NCBI GenBank assembly: GCA_946811185.2
Contig: OX328098.1
Span: forward strand, 25,987,084 to 26,051,083
Direction: 5' to 3'
Length of the DNA stretch: 64,000 bases
Source: Hippopus hippopus
Taxonomy: Eukaryota > Mollusca > Bivalvia > Cardiida > Cardiidae
Shown here: piece by piece, positions 53,935-64,000 of the stretch
How the letters are laid out: each line of letters begins with the position of its first letter
How positions within the stretch are numbered: position 1 is the stretch's first letter
The notes under the pieces: model-generated
Database searches by the model: none
What the model was told of the DNA's origin: nothing
What the model saw: only the letters and a program-made list of their open reading frames with translations
Translations under genes and position numbers: made by a program

Positions 53935-56900
53935 CTGAAAAAAAAATATGAAAAAATATTTTCTTATTGTATCGTTGAAGACAAGACCAATTTTCTGATT
54001 GAAATATGTATTTTCATGTATTTAAAATATGAAAATTTTGACATCAAGTTGACAGACACCTGATATTATTACTTTTTTAGCAAAGCTTGATACATACCAA
54101 AGTACAAGTACCAACTAATCACATTGATCTAGTACTGTCAGACATCATAAACATGAAAAAGTATTCAGAAATAAGACTAAAAATGCATTTTAAAGTGATT
54201 GGTAAATATAGCCCCAGGTCAATGAAGTATGATCCTGCAACACAATTTGCCAAAATATCATCATATAGAATGGAAAATAAGATAAAACTCACCAGTAGTT
54301 GACAAAACACCTGCCCTAAGAGCAGTCTTATAAAGCGGGGCATCATAATCTGCTGGGTCTGGCTTGAAGTCCATGGCTGGTTCCATGTGTAACATGGGAA
54401 GCTCTGCACTCATTTCTCCTGGCAGGGCATCAACCAATGCCATCGTCTCCATGTCCCACCTGCAGCTGTCCATAAATATACCATGTACCAAAACACCATC
54501 ATCTGGCACTTGTAGCTGTAAAAACAAAATGATTAACCATTACAGACTCACGTAAGAGAAGCAAGAGGCCCAGAAAGACCTAAATCAATCTTCTTACTTT
54601 TACTGACTTAGAAGAAACCAGTTACAATTATTCATGAAAAAAATTACAATTGAATGAAATGTTTGTTTGTCTCATCAGCTCTGATCCAGCCAACCCTTTT
54701 GTCATACTTAAGGAGACCATGTACATAAAATTAGAGAGCAGCATAGACCTGGTGGATCCCTTGCCATTCTCCTTTTCCACAATGTTAACAAAGGCCTTCT
54801 TCATCAGGGACATTACAACTCAGGATTAAATGGGAAATGTTTAACCAATGACAAAAAAACTTATTGTTTTACATCAATATATAGTTACAATCAATTGCTC
54901 CTTTTCCCACAAGGTTTTTGAAGCTTTCAAAACCACAGGAGCATGAAAAGTTATATTTGATACAGAAAAGGATAAACAGGTTAAAACTCTACCAAGTGGC
55001 AAAATCTTAGACTTTGATCAAGCAGTAAGCATTTAAAGACAACAAAATAAATGTGAATGAAAAATTGAAATTTGTTTTTGGAAAGGCAAAAAACATTGTG
55101 GAAAAAGGAGAAAATGCTGGTAACCAGCATTTTCTCCTTTCCTCACAATATTTTCAAAAGCCATTTTCCCTCAGGGGGTAGTTAAAACTTGGGATATTTG
55201 GTAAGCGGTTAACTTGTCTCTTACATCTTTATCCATCTCCATCTCCTCTCCAAATTTCATCTCAGCCATCTGTTTATAGACTTCCTTCTGATCCCTGTTT
55301 ACTGGGTACACTTTATACTTAAAGCTGAGGTGATCAATAGGTAGGTTGTATTTTCTGGCATAATTCTGTAGGGAACCGGTCAAGAAACCTGGAACAAAGA
55401 TGTATGATAGATATAAAATACAGTAGACCCTCTATAAACCTGTATAAACTCTTTACCAAACCACAAAATGTTAGACTGGTCCAAATTCAAAGCATTTGCA
55501 GACACCAGATTAAATATGACTTCGAAATTAAATTAGTTCTTGGAAGGGTTACCAGCATTTCCTCCTTTTTGCACTTTGTTTTCAAGTCTTCTTTAGAGTT
55601 GATGAAACTCTTTATTCATTGGTAAAGGAAGCATATACTGAGTTGCAGATAAGGCAAACGGGTTTAAATATACCTGTACTTAAGGAAGCATCTGTCTTAA
55701 ACCTTTTATACACAATCCTATGTTTCACCGACCCTGAAGAAGAGCACTTTTGAAAACACTAGAAAAAGAAGAAAATGCTAGTTTCTCCTTACCCAAAATT
55801 GTTTTCTACCCTTTCAAAGACAAATTTCAATATTTGAGCCACATTTAATTTATTGTTTGCCTATGCTTTCAAATTGGACAAGTCTAAAATTTTTTTGTTT
55901 GGATAAAAAGTTACGCATATTTTTAGCTTCCCTTGGGTGCTTGCTAAGTGCAGGTTTGATTGTGAAATATATAATTTCTATTGTATGATCATTTCTATGT
56001 TAGGCACCATCTGAGTTTAGTAACCATCTGTCCTGTATTATGCAACCACAATTCAAAGTTTCTAAATGGCTTCAAAAACCACTTGTATCCATCTTTTTTT
56101 TTAAATATTCCTATATTCCAAACTACAAGGATGAGGACCTCTGAAAACATTATGGGAAAAGATGAAAATTTTGGTACACAGCATTTCCTCCTTTTCTCAC
56201 CTGGTTAACTATGTGAGTATGTTTTTTCCTTCTTAAGTCAAAATTTTTCATACAACAGCATGCAGGAGCCGACATATTGCTTGTTGAATTTTGTGTGTGT
56301 GTATGTCTAAGGTTGCTTTTAACTTTATTTCTCTAAGCTAGGGATGTATCAAGCTTCTCCTGGGTTTCTAGTCCTGTAAGCTACCAACTGGGCTACTGAA
56401 CTCTGCTCTAGAAGTATTCGTATAGCTATGCTAAATTCTTTACCAGATGACAAAATTTCAGACTTATCCAATTTGAAAGCATTTCCAGATGACAAATTAA
56501 ATGTTACTTAGAACAAGACCTTTGTCTTCCACAGATTAGAAAAAAATCTCTAGTTAAAACTCAGGATTGTTTAGTAATAGGTTAAATGCTGTGTGTAAGG
56601 GTAGCTAGAGACAAACCTTGTGGGAAAAAGAAGCCAGATATCCAGAAAGATTTTGGCTGTCCATGTTGAATCCACCCATCCACAAATGCACATCGGAACA
56701 CCAAGTCTTGTACCCAGCTTCCCAGGGGTTTAAGAGATGGGTAAGCAGCATTGGCCCACATGACTGGTACTTGGTTATTTAGGAAGGAGTTATAGACTGC
56801 ATCTAGTTGTTCACTCATCACTACATAACCTTTGATTGCCTTCTGTAGCTGTACAAGGGAATTCTGGGAAGGAAAAAGTAAAAGAGAAAAATTAATTACA

Positions 56901-58869
56901 ATAATATAACACTTATTTATCACTCACGTCCATTCTTACTTGGTACTTTACAGAATCTACAAGTCAAGAATTGGCTTTTTTCTTCCAATTTGTATATGTG
57001 TGTGCGAGTTTTCCTATCTCTCTACCAGACATCAAAATTTTACACTGGTCCATAATTTTTGCTCAGATAACAAGATTTATCTTGGAAAATAAGGAAAACA
57101 TTGTGGTAACGGGAAAATGCTGGTAATCAGCAGCATTTTCTTCTTTTCCCATGGTGTTTAAAAAGCCTCTTTCCCCAAGGTGGTTGAACTCAGGACCGTG
57201 GTTGTAATTTATCCATTGTATGGACCAGCACATTATTACAGTCTGATCCTGATCTATACTCTAATTCTCTATCAATACATTCAAATATACAATCTCTATC
57301 AACTGCAAATTAAATTTCAAGAACTCTACTTTAACGATAGTAAGTAGTACGAGTCATGTTCATTGAAAAGGGGTTTTAATGCATCTGCTAAAGTATCAAG
57401 CAAGGCCAGCCTGGGCAGTCCAAGCAAGCTGACCTTGGTTGAAACTTTTTTGCTATTGAATTTTCTGCTTAGTTAGCACTATTCCTGTGCACTATTCACT
57501 GAGCAATGGGGCTTTCATAGTCACAAGTGTAACACTACATATATTACCTTAATCACTTTAAGTAACTTGTTAAATCTCTCCACTTCCTGTGTCAGGACTG
57601 TAGTAAGAGAATTGAGGCGACCCTTCTCGTCAGGCTCAAACATCTCCTGATTAGCCAGTTCAATGTCTAATTTGTCCATTAATTTACCCAGAATACTCTC
57701 AGCCAGCTCGTACACAATTTCATCGTTGGATTTTCCTGTGCCTCCACTGGAGAGACGAGGCTGGACGTCTAGAATTGTGTTCACCAGGTTTTGTGTTTCT
57801 TGGGTCTAAAATAGAAAATACAGCTATACCAGTTAACTCTTTATTACAAGACAAAAATGTAGACTTGTCCAAACTGAAAAAGTTTGCAGACGACAATACA
57901 AATGTAGCTCAAATGATGGAATTTGTCTTAGATAAGGTAGAAAACATGGGAAAGGGAAAATGCTGGTTACCAGTATTTTCTCCTTTTCCCAAAATGTTAT
58001 AAAATGCCTTCTTCCACCGGGGTGTTAAATCTAGGGATTCTGTGGTAAAAGTTAAATTACGAATAAACAACTGAAATTGCTCAGGTCCCTATATAAGACA
58101 GATTAGAAAATACTAGATGAAAATGAAAGATTGCCTGTTACACAATTGTACGCTTCAAATTCCTGGACAAAGAAAGGTTTTGACAAAATCAAATGCACTT
58201 GTGCATACACACCATCACACACAAAATTACCAAAATGACAATTTTGTTAACTCTATACTAAACAACAAAGTTTTAAACTGGATCAAACACATCTGCAGAA
58301 GACAACTTAAAAATTTCTCAAATAGTGAGATTTGTCTTTGATACATCAGAAAACATTGTAGGAAAAGGAGAAAATGCTGGTTATCCGCAACATAATATCT
58401 GGTATGTAAGCCCTCACCTGGAATGCAATATTTGCGTTTTCATGCATGCCAAAAATTTCTGGTTCATCTATCAAAGGCAGGCCATCAATATACTGCCTGT
58501 ATTCCTCTAGGGTGCTATACTGTGGGGCATAGTAAATACCTGAAAATGAAAAATAAAAATTGTTTTTAAAAACTAATTAGAATTGCCTAGGGCCAACCAA
58601 TAACCCCACTCCACCCTCCCCAAAACGTACCTTGTCACTGGATCAGCACAAATTCCAGTAAAAAAATAAAGGGCTATAACTCCTATAATTGATGACCAAT
58701 CTTTACAGAAATTGCAGGTGCACAAATCCCATGGTAGGAAATCTTCCATTAATATATCAGCCAAAAGATGAGACAAAACTGTTTGTATAGACACACAAAA
58801 AATATGGACAACCTGTTTCCATTTTAAATTCCTACAAAACTTTTTTGTGTGTATGTGTGTGGTTTTTTT

Positions 58870-58906
<37 letters not shown>

Positions 58907-61059
58907 GGCAATAGATGATAATAGTTTTGAAATATAGAGCATTAAAATAGTGCTAGTAGATCTGCTTTTTACATTTAGCACTCTGTTTTATTCCAGAGAA
59001 ACAAACCTAGGTCCAATTTACTGAACTTGTCTGTAACCCAAACATCTATCACCCATATGTAGAACTGTTGCTTGGCATCAAATATACCTTATATTTTTTT
59101 AGAGAGACAGATGTTTTGGTAACAGCCAAGTTCTGTAAATGGGACTTACAGTGATTGGAGGTTTCAGTAACAGACTAATCATGTACTTTCAAAGCACCGT
59201 GACTACTTTCATACTCAATACCTGGCTTTGATTTGTTTCTTGGAAATAAAACCCAGTCCTTAAGAGTGGAAACCAAATTTACCAACCCTATTGTAATGCT
59301 CAGAAATTAAAGAGCAGCTCAATGCCTAGTACCAGCACTTGGTACAAAAAACATCACAATGCAAATAACAATTGTATGGTGTTTAACGCCATTTTCAACA
59401 TTATTTCAGTTACATCGTGGCGGCCAGTGCACCTATCCATGCTTTCCTGGAGTTTCTTTTACCAGTACTCCACACAATATTCTTTCCAAGCCACTGCCTG
59501 CTTTCCTGTATAACAACCATCGAAACAATGAAAAACAGTGACAGAGAAATGAATCTTGTCACAATGACTATTATCAATCCTCGGAAAGAAATTGGCCAAG
59601 CCTGGAATTGAACCAGCGACCCCTGTTCTCAAGTCCTGTAAGCTACCGACTGAGCTACCGGGGCTCGACAGTGCAAATAACACTTGATATTTAATTGAAA
59701 GTAGGTAAAGTGTTATATGGATAGAGTATTTTAAGAATTCTACCTGATGGAGAGTACTTGTAGGTGTCCTGCAAGGTATTTGGTGCAAAGAAAATCTTTA
59801 GAATGGTTCTCAAACATCTCTGGTCTTTGTAGTCTGTCACACGTCCTCCATACGTGATCTAAAAGGGTTAAAAAAAAATTGTATCATTCCCCATTTCTTT
59901 CAGAATATGAGAAACATAGAATCTAAACAAGTCCTTCAGATAACTTTGAATACAGCAATACAGCTTTGCTACATGTATATCAAACTGGAGCTTAATTCTT
60001 TACAAAATGACAAAATTTTTTATTTGTCAAAATCCAAAGCATTTGTAGAAGACAAATTGAATGTGGCTGGTATTTTGAACATTTTTCTCACAATGTTTAC
60101 AAATGCCTTCTTCTTAAAGGTCATTAAAACTCAGTTTTGGGTGGTAAAGGGTTGAGCCAACATTTCTATTATAATGACAAGTAAAATATCTTTTTGAAGT
60201 AAGGTTAACCGAACGAGAACACATGGCCCCCTATTAACCAACCATTCTTAAGAACATTCTTAATTTCATTCTCCATAATTTCTAAATTTGACAGTAACAC
60301 AATTTCTGATTGGCTAAATAATTTGATTTAGTGAATCAGAAATTGTGTTATTTTCAAATTTAGAAAAACTTGGAGAATAAGACTAGGAAACTTCTTAATT
60401 CTTCTTCACCATATAACAGAATTCTAGACTGGTCCGAATTGAAAGAGATGATGGGATTTGTCTCCGAAAGGTTAGAAAACATTGTGGGAAAAAAAGAAAA
60501 TGCTGCATGGTTACCTGCATTTTCTCCTTTTCCCACAATGTTTTCAAAACCTTCCTTTCTCAGGGTCATTAAAACATGGGATTGTGTGGTAAAGGGTTGA
60601 GAATGGTTGGTGAATACGTACCCTGTTTCCTAAACTAAACAAAATGTGTGAAACCAATACATGTATTTGAATTAACATGGCTTGCAACACGCGAAAAGGG
60701 GCATTTGGACATTTGCGTAAAGTGTTGTCTCAAATCAGCCTGCGCAGTCCACGCAGGCTAATCCGAGATGGCACTTTACGACTACATTAGATTTTGTGCT
60801 ACAGTAGACTTGCGCAAAACAGAAAATTACATAAAAACGGAAAGTGTCGTTTCCGATTAGCCTGCGTGGACTGCACAGGCTAATCCAAGACGACACTTTA
60901 CGCGAATGTCCAAATGCCCCTTTTCGCGTGTTGCAGGCCATATCAATTGAATACCTCTCCTGTAATATAAATAAGAGCGTCCCAAGGTATATGCCCATCA
61001 GCACAGAACATCTGAAGATTCAGTAAAGCACATTCTCTGTCACTGTCATTGAACTCATA
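53831..61059 (-). CDS. DNAH: Axonemal dynein heavy chain, C-terminal exons (5' part outside window)
   Basis: Eight exons on the minus strand join in one frame of 446 codons including stop. They cover the end of the AAA6/lid region ([44 protein letters not shown]) and the C-terminal domain ([67 protein letters not shown] at the end). These motifs are diagnostic of axonemal dynein motor heavy chains, which drive ciliary beating on the inner or outer arm. The wording is closest, from memory, to the DNAH6-type inner-arm group, but the paralogue is not certain. The family is about 4000 residues long, so most of the gene lies beyond 64 kb. The last six exons are duplicated three times downstream (units 1-3). 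Confidence 0.92.
54293..54515 (-). CDS. Dynein heavy chain exon
   Basis: 223 nt, phase 0-1, acceptor TTTTTACAG, donor GTGAGT. Encodes [20 protein letters not shown] ... [15 protein letters not shown] ... [16 protein letters not shown]. The Arg in SCRWD is the residue usual in the family; units 1-3 have Gly. Confidence 0.92.
55225..55388 (-). CDS. Dynein heavy chain exon
   Basis: 164 nt, phase 1-0, acceptor GTTCCAG, donor GTAAGA. Encodes [32 protein letters not shown] and ends GEEMEMDKD. Flanked on both sides by family A MITEs. Confidence 0.92.
56617..56863 (-). CDS. Dynein heavy chain exon
   Basis: 247 nt, phase 0-1, acceptor TTCCCAG, donor GTTTGT. Encodes [19 protein letters not shown] ... 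[15 protein letters not shown] ... [14 protein letters not shown]. This is the most conserved part of the C-terminal domain in the window. Confidence 0.93.
57548..57805 (-). CDS. Dynein heavy chain exon
   Basis: 258 nt, phase 0-0, acceptor ATTTTAG, donor GTAATA. Encodes [17 protein letters not shown] ... [12 protein letters not shown] ... [18 protein letters not shown]. Relative to units 1-3 it has Lys for Asn before GRLN and Ser for Phe in LNSLTT. Confidence 0.92.
58418..58539 (-). CDS. Dynein heavy chain exon, first of the duplicated set (functional copy)
   Basis: 122 nt, phase 1-0, acceptor CATTTTCAG, donor GTGAGG. Encodes [19 protein letters not shown] ... [15 protein letters not shown]. 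The Gln codon CAG at 58493-58495 is the one replaced by TAG in units 1-3. Confidence 0.92.
58863..58908 (+). repeat. Poly-T to poly-G homopolymer junction
   Basis: Two T runs split by a single G, followed by 23 consecutive G (58886-58908). The G run could form a quadruplex, and its length in the assembly may be unreliable. It lies in the intron just upstream of the duplicated exon set. Confidence 0.9.
59372..59670 (-). mobile_element. tRNA-derived SINE, best copy
   Basis: The head is at about 59668: the minus strand reads GAGCCCCGGTAGCTCAGTCGG (box A) and, about 35 nt later, GGTTCAATTCCAGGC (box B). The tail contains TAATGTTGAAAATGGCGTTA, which is shared by the copies at 20256-20376 and 23017-23300. 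It lies in the intron between dynein exons 58418-58539 and 59744-59858. A fragment of the head also lies in each array unit (near 31716-31760). Confidence 0.8.
59744..59858 (-). CDS. Dynein heavy chain exon
   Basis: 115 nt, phase 0-1, acceptor CCTTTTAG, donor GTAGAA. Encodes [20 protein letters not shown] followed by [17 protein letters not shown]. It is not duplicated in the array, so only unit 4 can be spliced to it without skipping. Confidence 0.92.
59995..60155. mobile_element. MITE family A copy lacking its hairpin core
   Basis: Left arm CTTTACAAAATGACAAAATT, AAAGCATTTGTAGAAGACAA, right arm AAGGTCATTAAAACTCAG and GGGTGGTAAAGGGTTGA. The palindromic centre has been lost. Confidence 0.6.
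60218..60625. mobile_element. MITE family C with a family A MITE inserted
   Basis: Outer ends are CCCCCTATTAACCAACCATTC and GAATGGTTGGTGAATACGTA. Inside, 60290-60365 carries a small inverted pair (TTTCTGATTGGC and AATCAGAAAT). The family A element occupies about 60402-60600 (core AAAATGCTGCATGGTTACC, right end TGTGTGGTAAAGGGTTGA). So family A inserted after family C. Confidence 0.6.
60677..60941. mobile_element. MITE family B, intact long-TIR copy
   Basis: ATGGCTTGCAACACGCGAAA at the left and TTTTCGCGTGTTGCAGGCCAT at the right, within inverted arms of about 110 bp that include CAGCCTGCGCAGTCCACG. The middle contains GATTTTGTGCTACAGTAG. No coding capacity. It stops about 13 bp short of dynein exon 60955-61059. 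Confidence 0.8.
60955..61059 (-). CDS. Dynein heavy chain exon (most 5' in window)
   Basis: 105 nt, phase 0-0, acceptor TTTACAG, donor GTATTC. Encodes [18 protein letters not shown] then [16 protein letters not shown] family B MITE ends about 13 bp beyond its donor. I found no further exon between here and 64000. Confidence 0.9.
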
Positions 61060-61149
61060 CTGTAAATAGACAAAATCAAAATATTACAGGTATTGAAAAA
61101 TATCATTCTTGATGAGAGTTGAAAGTACAAAAAAAAACTGCAACATACC

Positions 61150-61380
61150 ATTACCTTCACTCTTTTCAAGATGACGACATTTTGGACTTGTCAAAATTGG
61201 AAACATTTGCAGACAACAAAATATGGTTCAAATTGGGAAAGTTTCCTGAGAAAGGTAGAAAAAATTGTGGGAAAAGGAAAAAATGCTGGTTACTACCATC
61301 TTTACCCTTTCCGAAAGTATTTTCAAAGGCTTTCATATCCAGTGTCATCAAAATTTGGGATCTTATAGTAAAGGGTTAAA
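61150..61380. mobile_element. MITE family A copy, diverged
   Basis: GACGACATTTTGGACTTGTC, a hairpin trace (GGAAAAAATGCTGGTTAC) and the right end TATAGTAAAGGGTTAA. Confidence 0.6.
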
Positions 61381-62908
61381 CAGACAACCAATTAAAACCT
61401 TTTGAACCGATACACAGATAGAGACAACAAATTAAGGGAAATCATAAATACTGCAGATCCAAATAGGCAGGCTATTGATGGTTAGGGTCTTTTATCCATT
61501 TGATGAGAGAAGTTTTTCAAAACAGCTGACATGTGTATTTTAAAATGCTTAAAATTTCTTGCACAACACATTTTAACTTTGTTGTGGGCTCCAATCATCA
61601 CGACATATGAAAAATGCCATTTTTACCAGCTAATTAGAAACCATTTATTGTAGATTTCACATTGTTTAATCCGTTAACAAACATAACCTTTTTATACCCA
61701 CTAAAAACTTGCAAACTACAAACATTTGTATGGAGAGGTAGACCCTTACGAAAGCAAGCACCTGTGGTGTACATGAAATGTACTTGTTGTGTATATGCTG
61801 CGTACATAGTAGTACACTACAGAAGTACATTTTAAATACACTGCATGCGGTGTATATGCTGCATACTACTTCACATAGTACACAGTATGTACACCACAGA
61901 ACCCTAGTACACTTCATGTTCACAGCAAGAAGTTTATTTTTCTACTAGTACACCTTTTCTACCCTGCAACAACTTTAGTATTTTTAACAGTACACTTCAT
62001 ATACACTACATGGACTTAGACAATTTCTTTTGGCATCCTGACTTAAGTTTTTTTTTCTCAACACTGCAGTACACTTCACATACACTTGAAGGACTTGTAA
62101 AAAATTTCTTTGGCTTTTTCAACTTTACAGTAAACTTAATTTGTATGGTTGCACAGACCCATACATAAAGTATATATTGCACAGACTATACATAAAGTAT
62201 ATGTATTACAGAGTCTGTGAATTAATTCTGAATGATGAAAAGTGCCAATGAATGTTTGACATGGTCAGATAAACTCTTAACCTACATGTATTTCATGCAA
62301 TATAATTGAATCCACTGGTATGTCACCACCATTTGCTGCTAACCCTTTCATGCGAAAAGGACATAAAAATACAACCATATTTCTATATTTATGGCTTAAA
62401 TCTATGAAATAAGACCATTCTGGATCAAGGGAACTTCATTACATCTGTTCATACTATGTTAAATTCGGTTGAAACAAACAAGTCCGGACGAATGACCTAA
62501 GGTGAACAAGCAGTGGGACGAAAAAGCCTATTCCTCTTGCATACACTCTTTAGAAATAAAGATCAAGAAGAGTGTAAATTTCCTGTCTGACATGCGCATT
62601 TTGAAGCGGTACATTTGAAAAATCCAGGAAGTCAAATGTTTATTACTGTTAAATTGACCGAAAGTATTCCATTTCTTTTTTTAAAAAATGGCAAGCAAAT
62701 CTAGGAAATCGACTGATGGGCGTGACACTTAGGCAGATTAAGTATCAGACAAGGAAATGACTGGAGGGAATATATTGAATTAAGTGCAAGGTGAAATCGA
62801 CGATTGCTTGGTTGGGAAATGTTAAATGTGAATGGCTTACGATGTAATGAAATTGTTTGAATAGAAACACGTTCTGGCTAATATTCCTGAATATGAATAA
62901 ACAATTTT
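61381..62908. other. Intron or intergenic, degenerate repeats, no exon seen
   Basis: Contains a degenerate series of AGTACAC / GTGTATATGCTGC words (61770-61925), then two related blocks of about 85-90 bp starting CAGTACACTTCA (62000-62130) and a short duplication CATACATAAAGTATAT (62160-62200). The minus-strand dynein intron should run through here. No further dynein exon was recognised. Confidence 0.5.
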
Positions 62909-63109
62909 ATGACATGCATGGTTTTTATCTCACTGACTGCTGGAGATATTTTCAAATTGGTGGAGGAGGATTCGGCTCAAAGACAGTTCGGCGCAATACA
63001 AATAGTTGAGGGACCCAAGACAATTCAACCCAGTAAGGAGAAGATTCGTCCTCAATCCTGGCTTGTGTTTGTTGTATTGACTTTGTTCTTTTCACTTATT
63101 GCCATGTAA
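62909..63109 (+). CDS. Candidate terminal exon of a small membrane protein (weak)
   Basis: An open frame with a charged segment (EEDSAQRQFG) followed by a hydrophobic C-terminus SWLVFVVLTLFFSLIAM and TAA. A single C-terminal membrane segment is plausible; the SWLVF...TLF pattern faintly recalls CD225-type proteins but lacks their Cys-Cys signature. AATAAA follows at 63346-63351. No upstream exon or clear acceptor was fixed, and the region is inside or next to the dynein gene on the opposite strand. It could be a chance frame. Confidence 0.25.
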   Translation: MTCMVFISLTAGDIFKLVEEDSAQRQFGAIQIVEGPKTIQPSKEKIRPQSWLVFVVLTLFFSLIAM

Positions 63110-64000
63110 TAATTGCTGACTTACCTTCAAAAGTTTTGAAATTAAGGACTGAAACCACAATTTTCATATTATACCTATGAAGGTATTTCTGCACTCAAGG
63201 TGATTAACGACCTGTGGCTTCAAGGCAGTTTTCTTAGTTCCATATTGATATTGTGATTTTGGTTCATTATAATATTTATCTGGATTGTAGTGTTTCCATA
63301 CATGTAAATCATTATGTGGATGCAGGTGTAATTTGTAATGAAAAAAATAAAAAAGTACTCACTGTGATAAAAGATTGAAACTTTACATGACCATGATGTA
63401 AGCAAATATCTTTTAAAGTGTAGTTTGTATGATGACAAGTGTGATAAACATCCTGTTTTATTCTAATGATGCTTCAAGAAACAACTGATATATTCGGTAA
63501 TGGTGGAAGCTGGAATAAACTGGAATTCCTTTGGTTACCTACATGTATCATTTCCGATACTGCCAATTTCGAAAATTGATGGAACAGGTTAAACCAATAA
63601 AGGATTTCCCTGGGTCATGAATTTAGTCGGAACCCCTTGGTGATGACTGTTGTAGCTTGAAGAAATTATAGAGTGATAGAGAACTTTGATAAAAATGTCA
63701 TCTGCAATTCATAAGCAAAGGCACACTGTGACTGATAATTATGGCAACAATATAATGATATTGTTAAGTGTTGAAAGTTGAAGCATGTTAAGAAATTAAT
63801 AATAAGAATTATCATAATAGTTCTATAAGTCAATCATTTTGTCATTTTAATGCAAATTAATAACCAATAGCAATTTGACTTCTAGTTTTTAGAATACCAT
63901 TTGTAAACTGCACCCCCTATTTCTTGATGGAGCTCCCATAATTGTGCAGCCATGAAATTGTGGACTCAGGGGTGCAAAAAAGCTGTGTTAATTATCAATA
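63110..64000. other. No gene or repeat family seen
   Basis: AT-rich sequence with AATAAA words at 63346-63351 and 63596-63601 on the plus strand. No splice-bounded coding segment was recognised on either strand. Confidence 0.5.

Larger units (their letters stand above)
50366..58548 (-). repeat. Tandem array unit 4 (original locus)
   Basis: About 8.18 kb. The first 840 bp are identical to units 2 and 3. From about 51205 onward it carries many substitutions and small indels relative to units 1-3, for example a shorter MITE near 55549. It ends in unique intron sequence at about 58548 that leads into two more dynein exons, so it is the ancestral 3' end of the gene. Confidence 0.9.

Noticed and set aside
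25359..58548. The array as a pure assembly duplication
   Set aside because: Units have private and subset-shared variants, different lengths and a structured start/body hybrid pattern. It cannot be fully excluded without long reads.

Overview
This is eukaryotic nuclear DNA, AT-rich and intron-rich, and most likely from a bivalve mollusc. Exons are short with GT-AG introns, and the gene content is animal: an axonemal dynein heavy chain and a secreted antistasin-domain protein. The repeat landscape is dense with small hairpin elements, tRNA-headed SINEs and motifs such as CAGCCTGCGCAGTCC, which I recall from bivalve genomes. No prokaryotic operon, rRNA, CRISPR or viral gene is visible. Long open frames are almost all spurious; the real coding signal is a set of short exons, nearly all on the minus strand.

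Region 1 (about 4.4-19.8 kb, minus strand) holds one modular gene, read from 19801 down to a stop at 4422-4424. Ten recognisable exons encode at least 581 residues. The protein has five antistasin-type Cys-rich modules, joined by Gly/Ser/Met-rich linkers. Every internal exon starts and ends in phase 1, the signature of exon shuffling. Just 3' of the first exon lie three decayed tandem copies of that exon. The signal-peptide exon was not found. Introns carry a 30-33 bp minisatellite, nested transposon insertions, a hAT-like hairpin with an 8-bp target duplication and many TTAA-flanked hairpin MITEs. A CpG-rich, promoter-like patch lies at 17.5-18.0 kb.

Region 2 (about 20-25.36 kb) has no convincing gene. 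It holds a broken mariner-family transposase, SINEs, MITEs, simple repeats and a mobile repeat carrying CRE-like sites.

Region 3 (25.36-58.55 kb) is the highlight: four head-to-tail units of about 8.23 kb. Each carries, on the minus strand, the last six exons and stop codon of an axonemal dynein heavy chain. Only unit 4 (50366-58548) joins to further upstream exons (59744-59858, 60955-61059), so it is the real 3' end of the gene. Units 1-3 are tail-only copies. All three share a TAG nonsense codon in their first exon and substitutions at family-conserved residues where unit 4 keeps the conserved residue. The distribution of variants indicates expansion by unequal crossing-over within a 152-bp minisatellite, followed by gene conversion.

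Region 4 (58.55-64 kb) holds the two further dynein exons, a good tRNA-derived SINE, several MITEs (one ending 13 bp from a splice site), degenerate repeats, and a weak plus-strand candidate exon for a small membrane protein at 62909-63109. The rest of the dynein gene, several thousand residues, lies beyond the window.
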